Shown: positions 25,189-32,970, counted from the stretch's first letter. The stretch is DNA of 64,000 bases from Actinomadura citrea (GCF_013409045.1 NZ_JACCBT010000001.1:5394001-5458000), one strand, 5' to 3'. The notes: generated by a model not told the origin, from the letters alone. Numbers and translations: made by a program.

Positions 25189-25304
25189 AGTGCGTGTTTG
25201 AGAAGGGTCCTGTCAGGTGTATTCGAGGTGGCGTCGGTGTTGACGGACGGTGGGGCGTCCGTCGCGGGCTAGGTGTGATGGATCAACCTCTCAGAACACG
25301 CACT
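25189..25304. mobile_element. 116-bp MITE-like element with 18-bp imperfect terminal inverted repeats
   Basis: Left end AGTGCGTGTTTGAGAAGG (25189-25206) and right end CCTCTCAGAACACGCACT (25287-25304). The complement of the right end differs from the left only by a shifted base and one substitution. Between them is 80 nt with no coding potential. No target duplication is evident. The right end supplies the stop codon of the neighbouring membrane-protein gene. I take it as a MITE or the collapsed ends of an IS; a dead IS5-type transposase lies 0.7 kb away. Confidence 0.5.
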
Positions 25305-25861
25305 CAGGCAGGTGGGCGCCGGGCCGTGAAATACCGGTTGGACCGCCTCAGGAAGACCAGCGGGATGAATGCGGCCATCGCGAGCAGATCCAGGGCGCTT
25401 CGCGCGTAGTCCAGTACGAGGTACGAGCTCGGGAACTCGAAGAATGGGGGTATGTCCGCAGTCGTGAAGCCCTGGGTGTCGCCCCGGACCAGCGCGACGA
25501 GGCTGGACAGGGCCCACAGGGAGGCGAACACGGTCAGCGTGATCCGCGCCCAGTGTCGGCCGCTGCGCATCTTGAGGCCGAGCAGGATCCAGAGGCCGCT
25601 CAGGAGCAGGTAGACGAACGTGAAGAAGATGAACAAGCCGAGCAGGGGCCCGTTCACCTTGTCATGGAGTTCGTACATCGACGCCTGAGCGTCCCCGCCT
25701 GTCGTGCCGAACACGTCGTCCACAGCCCGCTTCACGACCACGAAGCCGGCCACGTTGAGCACGGTCGCCAGCGGCGGCACCACGACCGCGATCCAGAACG
25801 CGATCTCGACGGCGGCCGGTCGCCTGCCGGTGAAACCGTACGAGCGCGGCGGCGAGGTCAT
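25304..25861 (-). CDS. Four-helix membrane protein of unknown function
   Basis: 185 aa from ATG 25861. Four hydrophobic segments: AFWIAVVVPPLATVLNVAGF, LLGLFIFFTFVYLLLSGLWI, ITLTVFASLWALSSLVAL and ALDLLAMAAFIPLVFL. The layout is that of the many small actinobacterial four-helix membrane proteins; I cannot assign a function. The stop codon lies at the end of a MITE-like element, so the last few residues may come from it rather than from the original gene. Confidence 0.7.
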   Translation of the reverse strand: MTSPPRSYGFTGRRPAAVEIAFWIAVVVPPLATVLNVAGFVVVKRAVDDVFGTTGGDAQASMYELHDKVNGPLLGLFIFFTFVYLLLSGLWILLGLKMRSGRHWARITLTVFASLWALSSLVALVRGDTQGFTTADIPPFFEFPSSYLVLDYARSALDLLAMAAFIPLVFLRRSNRYFTARRPPA

Positions 25862-25939
25862 GCGACAGAACTGTAGGCGTCCGCCTCCGCTCCCCGCACG
25901 ATCGCCGTACGAAAATCGTTAAGAGACGGCCTTGATCAG

Positions 25940-25984
25940 TGGAGCGGGCGAGGGGAATCGGACCCGCATGGCCAGCTTGGAAGA
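25940..25984 (-). repeat. 3' fragment of a tRNA-Gly gene (anticodon TCC), attachment-site-like remnant
   Basis: Read on the minus strand, the last 45 nt correspond to the 3' part of tRNA-Gly from the anticodon loop (CTTCCAAG) through the T arm to an encoded CCA (CGCCCGCTCCA). The 5' half is absent, and the T loop reads TCCGATT instead of the universal TTCGATT, so this is not a working tRNA. Such 3' ends are what integrative elements carry as attachment sites. It abuts a dead transposase. Confidence 0.7.
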
Positions 25985-25985
25985 C

Positions 25986-26330
25986 GCGCCAAACACGCCC
26001 TCGGCCTGCTGCTCGCCGTCACCGTGTGCGCCGCCAGCGTCCAAGACCGCGGCGGCGCCAAGACCACCCTGCTCGGTGCGTACCTGACCGCACCCGCCTG
26101 CTGATTCGTCTTCGCCGACGCCGGCTTCGCCGGACGCCTCGTCGACCGGGCCCACGAGGTGCTGGCCACCACGATCAGCATCGTCCGCAAACCCCCAGAC
26201 CAGAAGGGCTTCACAGTGCCACCCCGCAGATGGGCAGTGGAGCGGACGCTGGCCTGGCTGACCGCGCACCGGCGACTCGCCCGCGACTACGAACGCCACC
26301 CCGCCACTTCCGAAGCCATGATCCCGCCTG
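25986..26330 (+). pseudogene. IS5-family DDE transposase remnant
   Basis: The plus-strand frame reads ALGLLLAVTVCAASVQDRGG, then GAYLTAPAC, an in-frame TGA at about 26102, FVFADAGFAGRLVDRAHEVL, IVRKPPDQKGFTVPPRRWAV and ERTLAWLTAHRRLARDYERH. These are the second half of actinobacterial IS5-type transposases, including the conserved E-R-T-x-A-W-L signature. The N-terminus is missing (it starts at the tRNA fragment), an internal stop is present, and the C-terminus is lost after SEAMI. Both insertion-sequence ends are gone. Confidence 0.85.
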
Positions 26331-26349
26331 CTGGGTACGAGATGACCTC

Positions 26350-27072
26350 TTAGGCGGCCAGTTCTTCGAGGCCGCTCTGGACCCAGCTGAGGCCCAGGTC
26401 ATCGGCTATGTGCCGAGCGGTCTCGACGAGTGTGGCGCGCTCAGGATCATCCTCGGGCAGCTCAGCGGCGAGTAGTAGCTGGGCAGCGGCGATCTGCGGA
26501 CGCAAGCCGACCGCAGAGCGCAGATGAAGCGAGCGTCGCAGCATGCGCAGCCCCTCGTCGCGATTGCCGCCCTCGATCACACGCCAGGCCAGGTGGCGGA
26601 GCACGATGGACTCGAGGATCAAGTCGCCTTCCTGGTGAGCGGCTTGCAGAGCCTTGGTGTAGTGCGCCTTCGCCGCGGCACCGTCTTCGCGGACGTTGTC
26701 GAGGAGCGCGGCCCAGTGGAACTCGGCCCATCCGTGCGTCTTCGGGTCGGCGGCAGCGAAACGGTACCCGGCCTCTGCGGTCTCGTAGTCGTCCGGCAGC
26801 GGGTCCACCTGGAAGATCAGACGGGTGTAGGCGAGCCGGGCGGCGAGTAGCCGAGCTTGCGGCGACTCCGGATCGAGGGCCGCTATCGCGTCCGCCGCGG
26901 CCTCGATGCCGTCGACTCGGAACAAGAACCGCTCATAAAGGATCTCGGCCCTCAGTTCGCGCGCTTCGGTGCTGTGCTCTTCGGCCAGCAGCGCGGCGGC
27001 GTGATCCCAGTCACCGAGTACGTGGAGGCGGCGGGCCGCGTCAAGAGTTGTGTAGGTGTCATTATCATTCAT
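26350..27072 (-). CDS. TPR-like helical protein of unknown function
   Basis: 240 aa from ATG 27072. The whole protein reads as helix pairs of TPR type (AARRLHVLGDWDHAAALLAE, LAYTRLIFQVDPLPDDYETA, KAHYTKALQAAHQEGDLILE). No enzyme motif, signal or membrane segment, so a cytosolic scaffold or sensor is likely. There is no ribosome site; a -10-like TAATGT ends 7 nt before the ATG, which suggests a leaderless transcript. Its start codon shares the tetranucleotide CATG with a plus-strand ATG, an arrangement repeated at 27707-27710. Confidence 0.7.
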   Translation of the reverse strand: MNDNDTYTTLDAARRLHVLGDWDHAAALLAEEHSTEARELRAEILYERFLFRVDGIEAAADAIAALDPESPQARLLAARLAYTRLIFQVDPLPDDYETAEAGYRFAAADPKTHGWAEFHWAALLDNVREDGAAAKAHYTKALQAAHQEGDLILESIVLRHLAWRVIEGGNRDEGLRMLRRSLHLRSAVGLRPQIAAAQLLLAAELPEDDPERATLVETARHIADDLGLSWVQSGLEELAA

Positions 27073-27133
27073 GCTGCCTACATTAGAAGTCAGTCGTGTA
27101 GGCGGTCAAGCGGACTACGACGACTACATGGGG
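27040..27133 (+). repeat. Left copy of an inverted duplication of a head-to-head promoter region
   Basis: From ATG 27071 the plus strand encodes MLPTLEVSRVGGQADYDDYM, matching the start of the CGNR protein at 27709 (MPPTMRAKGVGGQVRYVAYI). Over 33 nt from 27098, 25 positions are identical to the inverse copy ending at 27649. After about 22 codons similarity ends, so this looks like a truncated CGNR paralogue lying opposite the TPR gene. Confidence 0.6.
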
Positions 27134-27154
27134 CGGGTGACCCCCGGCAGGAAA

Positions 27155-27709
27155 TCAACGGGTGGTGGCCGCCCTGCGGCGGGCGCGATGGTTGGCGACG
27201 GTCGTCCGGCTGGCGCAGGTGTTGGAGCAGAAGCGGCGGCTGCGGTTGCGGGAGTCGTCGACGTAGAAGCGGGTGCAACCGTCCGCCTGGCAGCGGCCTA
27301 CGGTCACCTCCGGGTCACCGCAGATCGCGTGCGCGAGGGCTGCGGCGCAGCTGCGGCCGAGCCAAGGAACGGGCTCCTCCCCGTCGCGGGCGAAGTGCAG
27401 GTGCTGCTGCCCCTCCCCGTCGTGCTCACTGACATGGATCGCGGGCGGGAAACGCTCCAGGAGCAGGTTGACGGGGGCGATCGGTCCGGTGTCGGCGACG
27501 GCCGCGACCGCCTCGCGCAGGGACTGGAGGAGACCTTCCAGCTCGCCGGCGTCCGGTTCGGCTATGTGGTGCTGGCGAAAGAACTCTCGCCGCAGCTCAC
27601 TGGGCTCGTCACCGTTGACCAGCTCGACGGCCAGCCGGGTCAGATTACCGATGTAGGCGACGTAACGCACTTGACCACCTACCCCTTTCGCTCTCATAGT
27701 AGGCGGCAT
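27155..27709 (-). CDS. CGNR zinc-finger (ABATE-like) protein
   Basis: 184 aa from ATG 27709. The C-terminal 40 residues are a CGNR-type zinc ribbon: CQADGCTRFYVDDS, RNRSRRFCSNTCASRTTVAN, with the four cysteines in place. The N-terminal part is the ABATE-like domain found in putative stress-induced regulators. Such proteins are thought to bind nucleic acid. I choose 27709 because the duplicated left copy preserves exactly this start (M-x-P-T). The ATG overlaps a plus-strand ATG within CATG, so there is no room for a leader with a ribosome site. Confidence 0.8.
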   Translation of the reverse strand: MPPTMRAKGVGGQVRYVAYIGNLTRLAVELVNGDEPSELRREFFRQHHIAEPDAGELEGLLQSLREAVAAVADTGPIAPVNLLLERFPPAIHVSEHDGEGQQHLHFARDGEEPVPWLGRSCAAALAHAICGDPEVTVGRCQADGCTRFYVDDSRNRSRRFCSNTCASRTTVANHRARRRAATTR

Positions 27710-27740
27710 GGACTTGGACACCAACTACAGTATGACGTCC
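27640..27740 (-). repeat. Right copy of the inverted head-to-head duplication
   Basis: Holds the divergent start codons of the CGNR gene (minus, 27709) and a 35-codon frame (plus, 27708) sharing CATG. It matches 27040-27133 in inverse orientation, including the block CATGCYGCCTAC, a 16-nt spacer, and GTAGGYGGTCAAG. Confidence 0.6.
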
Positions 27741-27815
27741 GCCGAAGAGGCCGCTCGGTCCTTGAAGAACGGCCCGCGAGCTCGGGCCGATCTGGCCGGG
27801 CAAGGGCGCGGGTGA
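27708..27815 (+). CDS. Putative 35-aa peptide ahead of the GNAT gene
   Basis: ATG 27708 to TGA 27815, immediately followed by the GNAT start codon (TGAATG). The start MDLDTNYSMTSAEEAARSL recalls the start of the TPR protein at 27072 (MNDNDTYTTLDAARRL), and like it has a -10-like box (CATAGT) 7 nt before the ATG. It may be a shortened partner gene or a leader peptide coupled to the acetyltransferase. Weak support beyond position and this parallel. Confidence 0.35.
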   Translation: MDLDTNYSMTSAEEAARSLKNGPRARADLAGQGRG

Positions 27816-28373
27816 ATGATCGCCGACATCGACCTGGGCCAGGGCCTGCGGCTGCGGACCCTGACCACACATGACGTCGCCCTCGTGGTCGAGGCCACCG
27901 GCACCGAGACGGCTCGGGCCCTCTGGGGGCCCCACCCGGCCGGGCCCTACACACCTCAGGATGCGCGCGCCGCTCTGAACGCCTGGGATCCGGCCGCAGG
28001 AGGCCAGGTGTCCTACGGGATGCTCGAGCACGACCGCCTGCTCGGCGCTCTGGGGCTGATGGTCGACGGCCCGCGCAGCGCCGAACTCGCCTACTGGGTG
28101 CGACCGGAAAGCCGTCGCCAGGGCCTGGCCCTGCGCGGTATCAACGCGCTGACCCGCTGGACGCACGACGAACTGGGCTTGGACCGGATCTGGCTTGAGA
28201 TCAACCCCGCCAACACCCCCTCGCTGCGTCTGGCCGACCGCGCCGGCTACCAGTACGAACAACGTCTCCCCCACCACTGCCGTGCCTGGACCACGCCCGA
28301 CCCCGACCGCGACACCTGGCACGATTGCATGATCTGGGGACACACCAACCTCACGACGTCACCGGCCATCTGA
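27816..28373 (+). CDS. GNAT N-acetyltransferase (RimJ/RimL-like)
   Basis: 185 aa from ATG 27816, directly after the stop of a 35-codon frame. GNAT features: N-terminal strand LRLRTLTTHDVALVV, the acetyl-CoA loop AELAYWVRPESRRQGLALRG (R-R-x-G-L-A), and LDRIWLEINPANTPSLRLADRAGY, the RimJ/L motif placing N and S near the pyrophosphate. These enzymes acetylate the alpha-amine of ribosomal proteins or of small amines and antibiotics; the target is unknown. Confidence 0.88.
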   Translation: MIADIDLGQGLRLRTLTTHDVALVVEATGTETARALWGPHPAGPYTPQDARAALNAWDPAAGGQVSYGMLEHDRLLGALGLMVDGPRSAELAYWVRPESRRQGLALRGINALTRWTHDELGLDRIWLEINPANTPSLRLADRAGYQYEQRLPHHCRAWTTPDPDRDTWHDCMIWGHTNLTTSPAI

Positions 28374-28518
28374 GGCGATTCGGGGGGACCCAACTCGAAC
28401 GCGGTCCCAGGAAGAAACCAGGGCCAACGGCTCCAGCGCCATGTTTCCGTGGCATCCGCCAAGCGTTGCCGACGAAGGCCAGGGAGTGCTCGGGGGTTTG
28501 GTGGCGGGAGTTGAGTGC

Positions 28519-28560
28519 GCGCCCCCGGACGACTGAGTAGCGGCCCCGGACGACTGAGTA
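28519..28560. repeat. Two tandem 21-bp repeats upstream of the GNAT-aminotransferase gene
   Basis: Units 28519-28539 and 28540-28560 share GCGSCCCCGGACGACTGAGTA with a single mismatch and no spacer. They end 57 nt before the ATG at 28618. A 21-bp period equals two helical turns, so both copies face the same side, as expected of an activator or repressor site. Confidence 0.6.
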
Positions 28561-28617
28561 CAGGTGCTCAGGCGGTGCCGTGAGGGTCTCGGCAGAGTGG
28601 CACCCGAGGTGATGACA

Positions 28618-30399
28618 ATGAGTATCGATCAGCAATCCCCGGGCCGGGCCGCCGACTCCTCGTCCGTCGCGGCGGTCGTCGACGGGCTGGAGCTCCGTAT
28701 GTCGTCCGAGGCGGACGATGAGTGGATCCGCCGTCTCCGGCATGAGATCTACGCGCGGGAACTCGGCCAGCACACCCCCAACGCCGCCGGCCTGCTCACC
28801 GATGACCTCGACGGGAGCAACGTCTACATCGTGGCGCTCCGTCGTGGCGAACCGGCCGGGTTCGTCAGTGTGACGCCCCCGTGGGCAGGCCGCTTCTCGA
28901 TCGATCGCCATCTGCGGAGGGACGAGCATCCGGCGCTGTCTGATGACGGCCTTTTCGAGATCCGGATCCTGGCCGTCGATCCGAGCCTGCGGGGCAAGAT
29001 GATCGGCAGGCTGCTGATGTACGCGGCGCTCCGCTGGGTGGCGGGGCACGGAGGTCGGAGCATCGTGGCCTTGGGACGGGTTGAGCTGCTGCCGATGTAC
29101 CTGGCGCTGGGGCTCGCGTCCACCGGCACGGAGGTGCGATCGGGGGCCGTGGATTTCCAGCTCCTGACCGGCGACGTCGCCGAGCTCACCGACCGGACCC
29201 TGCGACGGCACGGACCGCTGCTGCGCGATCTAGGACGGAAGGTGCGGTGGAGGCTGGAGGCCTCCTTCCTGCCCGAGGACGAGTCCTGCGCCCACGGCGG
29301 TGCGTCCATAGAGGCGCTGGGACGGGGGTTCGACACCCTGGACGCGCACGGCGACGTGGTCCCCGCCGACGTGCTCGACGCCTGGTTCCCGCCGGCTCCC
29401 GCCGCGGTCGCGGCCCTGACCGGCGGGCAGGAGTGGATCGCGCGCACGTCTCCGCCCGCGCGGGCCGACGGGCTCATCGAGGAGATCGCGCTTCGCCGGG
29501 GCCTGCCCGGGAACGCCGTCGCGGTCGGCGCGGGTTCCTCCGACCTGATCTTCCGCGCGTTCAGCCGATGGCTGGACGCCTCCAGCAAGGTGCTCCTGAT
29601 CGACCCCTGTTACGGCGAGTACGCGCACGTCGTTGAGCAGGTGATCGGCTGCCGCGCCGACCGGTTCCCGTTGTACCCGGCGGAGGGCTGGCGGATCGAC
29701 CCGGAACGTCTCACCCGCGCCCTGCGGAACCAGTACGACCTGGTGGTCATCGTCAATCCCAACAACCCGACCGGGGTCCATCTCGACACGGCCGGACTGC
29801 GGGAGGTGCTGGAGGGCGCGCCGGGCGGGACCCGGTTCTGGATCGATGAGGCGTACGCCGGGTACGTCGGCGCCGGGCAGACGCTGGAGCCCTACGCGGC
29901 CGAGGCCGACAACGCCGTCGTCTGTACTTCGCTGTCGAAGATCTACGCTCTGTCGGGCCTGCGAGCGGCCTATCTCACGGCGCCTCCACCGATCGTGGCG
30001 GATCTGCGTCGCTGGACTCCGCCGTGGTCGGTGAGCCTGCCCGCCCAGATCGCCGCGGTGAGCGCGCTGCGCGATCCGGCGTACTACACCGCCCGATGGG
30101 CCCAGACGGCGGCGCTGCGCGCCGAACTGGCCGCCGCGCTCATGGAGGCCGATGAGAACCTGCGCGTCAGCGAGTCGGTGGCGAACTTCGTCCTGCTCAC
30201 GCTGCCCAGGGGCGGGCCCACCGCGTCCCGGCTTGTCGACCGGTGCCGGCGGCGGGGCGTGTTCCTGCGGGACCTGTCGCCGATGTCCCCGGCGTTCGAG
30301 GGCAGGACGGTGCGAATCGCGGTGCGCGACGCCGCGGCCAACACCCGCGTGGCGGGCGCCGTCGCCGAAGCCCTGCGCGTCCCGCTCGGCACGGCGTGA
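28618..30399 (+). CDS. GNAT acetyltransferase fused to a PLP-dependent class I/II aminotransferase
   Basis: 593 aa; ATG 28618 with GAGG 9 nt upstream (ATG 28612 also possible). Residues about 25-190 are GNAT-like (MSSEADDEWIRRLRHEIYAR, FEIRILAVDPSLRGKMIGRL). Residues about 235-590 are a fold-type I aminotransferase of the histidinol-phosphate/threonine-phosphate kind: AVGAGSSDLIFRAF, VVIVNPNNPTGVHLDTAG, FWIDEAYAGYVG (PLP-binding Asp), TSLSKIYALSGLRAAYL (Schiff-base Lys), and a C-terminal Arg in GRTVRIAVRD. The stop overlaps the GTG of the cytidylyltransferase gene. One chain that can make and acetylate an amine, coupled to a CDP-activating enzyme, points to a small lipid or head-group pathway. 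Confidence 0.85.
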   Translation: MSIDQQSPGRAADSSSVAAVVDGLELRMSSEADDEWIRRLRHEIYARELGQHTPNAAGLLTDDLDGSNVYIVALRRGEPAGFVSVTPPWAGRFSIDRHLRRDEHPALSDDGLFEIRILAVDPSLRGKMIGRLLMYAALRWVAGHGGRSIVALGRVELLPMYLALGLASTGTEVRSGAVDFQLLTGDVAELTDRTLRRHGPLLRDLGRKVRWRLEASFLPEDESCAHGGASIEALGRGFDTLDAHGDVVPADVLDAWFPPAPAAVAALTGGQEWIARTSPPARADGLIEEIALRRGLPGNAVAVGAGSSDLIFRAFSRWLDASSKVLLIDPCYGEYAHVVEQVIGCRADRFPLYPAEGWRIDPERLTRALRNQYDLVVIVNPNNPTGVHLDTAGLREVLEGAPGGTRFWIDEAYAGYVGAGQTLEPYAAEADNAVVCTSLSKIYALSGLRAAYLTAPPPIVADLRRWTPPWSVSLPAQIAAVSALRDPAYYTARWAQTAALRAELAAALMEADENLRVSESVANFVLLTLPRGGPTASRLVDRCRRRGVFLRDLSPMSPAFEGRTVRIAVRDAAANTRVAGAVAEALRVPLGTA

Positions 30400-31199
30400 C
30401 CGAGGTCGCGGATCTGGTCCCCTACCTTGCCGGCACGCTGTTCGTCGGCGGCATCGCGGCCGGGCTGTCCAAGCGGCGTGAGTACGTACTGCGGTGGTGC
30501 GCCTGGGCGGTGGGCGTGCCCGTCGTGGTCGTCGCCCTGGACATGGGCCCTGGCGGTGCGGCCGCCCTCGCCGCTTCGGCGGGGGTGGCGTGCGCCGTCG
30601 AGTACGCCGCCTTGACCGGCCTGCCCCGGCTGGACCGCGTGGTGCTCGCCGCCGCCGTGCCCGTGGCGCCCGTGACGGCCTGGCTGGCGCCCGGCCATCT
30701 CCCCCGGCTTCTCGCACTCACCCTCGCAGCCGTCGCCCTGGTACCGGTCCTGGCCGGTGACGCGGCCGGCGGACTCTCCAGGCTGTGTTTCGGTGTGCTC
30801 GGAGTGATCTGGTTCGCGCCGCTGGCCGGCGTGGTCCTGCTCGGCCCGGAGATCCTGGCGTTGTTCGCCGCGGTGTCGATCGCCGACATCACCGCCTCGT
30901 TCGGCGGCCGGTCCCTCGGCGGGCCGCCCCTTTCCCGGCTGTCGCCGTCCAAGCACTGGAGCGGCCTGCTGACCGGGACCGTCACGGGACTGGGCACACT
31001 GGCCGTGCTCGGTGCCTTCACGCCGGCCTGGGCCGTCGCGGTGGCGGTCGGCGCCCCACTGGGGGACCTGCTGGAGTCGATGGTCAAGAGAGGAGTCGAG
31101 GCCAAGGACTCCGCCTCCTGGCTGGCGGGCGCCGGCGGCCTGCTCGACAGGCTCGATTCTTTCCTCATGGCCCTAGTGCTCGCCGTGGCACTCGGCTGA
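30396..31199 (+). CDS. CdsA-like phosphatidate cytidylyltransferase
   Basis: 267 aa from GTG 30396 overlapping the previous stop by 4 nt. Seven or eight hydrophobic helices, then the conserved CdsA blocks ADITASFGGRSLGG, RLSPSKHWSGLLTG and the signature SMVKRGVEAKDSASWLAGAG followed by GLLDRLDSF. In the signature the usual L-P-G-H-G-G reads LAGAGG, so His is replaced. CdsA makes CDP-diacylglycerol from phosphatidate and CTP in the membrane. Since it is fused by overlap to a GNAT-aminotransferase, it may activate a special lipid rather than be the housekeeping enzyme. Confidence 0.85.
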   Translation: MTEVADLVPYLAGTLFVGGIAAGLSKRREYVLRWCAWAVGVPVVVVALDMGPGGAAALAASAGVACAVEYAALTGLPRLDRVVLAAAVPVAPVTAWLAPGHLPRLLALTLAAVALVPVLAGDAAGGLSRLCFGVLGVIWFAPLAGVVLLGPEILALFAAVSIADITASFGGRSLGGPPLSRLSPSKHWSGLLTGTVTGLGTLAVLGAFTPAWAVAVAVGAPLGDLLESMVKRGVEAKDSASWLAGAGGLLDRLDSFLMALVLAVALG

Positions 31200-31242
31200 T
31201 GACCGCCAGGTCTGCCCGCAGGCCTTGGTGCGGACCAGTGCC

Positions 31243-32553
31243 TCAGGAGTCGGGTGCTGCGGCCGGGGTGTCGTATCGCCGGAGCACGCCGAACCAGCCG
31301 CAGCCGATGATGACGCCGATCAGCAGGCCGGCGGCCAGGAAGGCCGGGCGTGGGTCGTGGCCGGACGCCTTGGTCACCGCGCCGGCGACGGTGGCACCGA
31401 CAGGGGTCGCCGCGACGAACAGCGCCCGTGCCGCCGTCGTGACCCGTCCGAGAAGCTCGCGGGGAATCCAGCGCTGCCGGGTGCTGCGGTTGATCACGCT
31501 GGCGATCGACACCGCCCACACCTGCACGGCGTTGGCGGCCAGCAGGGGCGCCCATCCAGTGCTGGCTCCCATGACCAGCAGCGAGCCGGCCGCCAGCAGG
31601 ATGCCCAGGCTGATCGAGGGCAGCGCACCCAGCCGCGCCGCGATGAACGGAGCCGTGACCGCCCCGGCGATCCCGCCGGCCCCGCCCGCCGTGATCACGG
31701 CGGCGACCAGCGGCGTCGGAAGGCCCAGCTGCACGCGGGCGAAGTAGACGATCAGGGTGTCCACCGCCAGGCAGAGGTTGACCAAGGTCTGAACGATGGT
31801 GAGGGCCAGCAGCGGGCGAAAGCCGACGATGAACCGCAGGCCCTCCCAAAGATCCTCACCGAGCCTGCGGAGCATCAGGCGGGCCGACCTCGGTGTCGTC
31901 CGGGCCCGGTCGGCTCTGCCGGGTGCCAGAAGACCGGCCGACCGCGCATCCCGGGCGCCACCGCCCCGCGTCCGCCCCGCCCTCACCTCGATCAGCAGCG
32001 GCACCAGGGTGGCCAGCGAAACCGCGAAGGTCGCCGCGTTGATCAGTAACGCGGTTTCGACACCGATCCAGGTGGCGAGCAGAGCGACGATGGCCGGGCC
32101 GACCATCTGCGACGTCCGCCCGGCGCTCTCCAACACCGAGTTGGCCCTCAGCAACCCCTCGGCCGGGAACAGGTCCTTCACGGCGACGGTCAACGCGGCG
32201 TCGAAGAACACCGTGGCCGCCCCGCCCACGAACGCCAGGGCCAGCACGCCCCCCAACGGGGCAGCCCCCAGCCACACAAGCCCGGGAAGGACCACGAAGA
32301 CCCCGGCGCGGAGCACATCCATGGCGACCAGCACCCTCCACGGATTCAGCCGGTCCACGACCGGCCCCGCGGGCAGTCCGACCAGCAGATAGCCGATCCC
32401 GCGCGGGGCGGCCGCCAGACCCGCCGCCAACGGGTCACGGGTCAACTGCAGGACCAGCAGCGGCACAGCGAGCACCGCGCAGCCGTCACCGAGCAAAGAC
32501 ACCGACTGCCCGCCCAGGAACAACCGACGAGCCCGCGATGAGGCTTCCGTCAT
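31243..32553 (-). CDS. MFS exporter (macrolide-efflux/enterobactin-exporter-like)
   Basis: 436 aa from ATG 32553. Twelve hydrophobic helices with the start LFLGGQSVSLLGDGCAVLAV and GLPAGPVVDRLNPWRVL (motif A), and a long charged loop (about residues 195-230) between helices 6 and 7. The pattern is that of the MefA/EntS branch of MFS exporters. It converges on the cdsA-like gene with 43 nt between stops. Substrate unknown. Confidence 0.88.
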   Translation of the reverse strand: MTEASSRARRLFLGGQSVSLLGDGCAVLAVPLLVLQLTRDPLAAGLAAAPRGIGYLLVGLPAGPVVDRLNPWRVLVAMDVLRAGVFVVLPGLVWLGAAPLGGVLALAFVGGAATVFFDAALTVAVKDLFPAEGLLRANSVLESAGRTSQMVGPAIVALLATWIGVETALLINAATFAVSLATLVPLLIEVRAGRTRGGGARDARSAGLLAPGRADRARTTPRSARLMLRRLGEDLWEGLRFIVGFRPLLALTIVQTLVNLCLAVDTLIVYFARVQLGLPTPLVAAVITAGGAGGIAGAVTAPFIAARLGALPSISLGILLAAGSLLVMGASTGWAPLLAANAVQVWAVSIASVINRSTRQRWIPRELLGRVTTAARALFVAATPVGATVAGAVTKASGHDPRPAFLAAGLLIGVIIGCGWFGVLRRYDTPAAAPDS

Positions 32554-32734
32554 GTCCTCCAGCCCAGTCAGCGTTGAGCCGTGTCGAGCCGAGCGCCCTG
32601 CACCCCGACCCGACGTGGTGGGCCTCGGCGGGGCCGTCTTTAACGTTCGCCAGAGACGGTAATCAGCACCAGCCCGCCGGAGAAGTCACCCTTGATGTTG
32701 AAATCGACGCGTGCTCGGTCGACGGCAAGGGAGC

Positions 32735-32870
32735 CCAGGCTGCGGCCTTGTCGCCATGGCGGTTCGTCATGGTCTTCGGCGTGGTCGGCCTCCTGGCGGA
32801 CACCGTCTATGAGGGGGCCCGATCGATCACCGGTCCCTTTCTGGGGCCGCTACTGGAGCTGGACGATCAC
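32735..32870 (+). pseudogene. N-terminal fragment of an MFS transporter
   Basis: The plus-strand frame reads SPWRFVMVFGVVGLLADTVY then EGARSITGPFLGPLL, which matches the first helix and loop of a distinct MFS group (R-F-V-x-x-F-G-V-V-x-L-L-A-D-x-x-Y-E-G-A-R-S-I). After about 40 codons it runs into unrelated His/Arg-rich sequence and stops. The rest of the transporter is absent. The surrounding 32554-33022 holds nothing else but a terminator. Confidence 0.65.
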
Positions 32871-32940
32871 AGACGACGGCACCGCGACAGTCCGCTGACA
32901 ACGACGTCGCTGCCTGCATTTCTGCCCCGGACGTGACGGA

Positions 32941-32970
32941 CCCCGCTCTCGTCCGAGGACGGGAGCGGGG
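32941..32970 (-). terminator. Strong stem-loop after the pentapeptide-repeat protein gene
   Basis: A 14-bp stem (CCCCGCTCTCGTCC paired with GGACGGGAGCGGGG, one G-T pair) with loop GAG, 53 nt past the stop of the minus-strand gene at 33023. Confidence 0.75.

Noticed and set aside
25940..25984. Functional tRNA-Gly
   Set aside because: The 5' half and D arm are missing and the T loop is mutated; only a 3' fragment remains.
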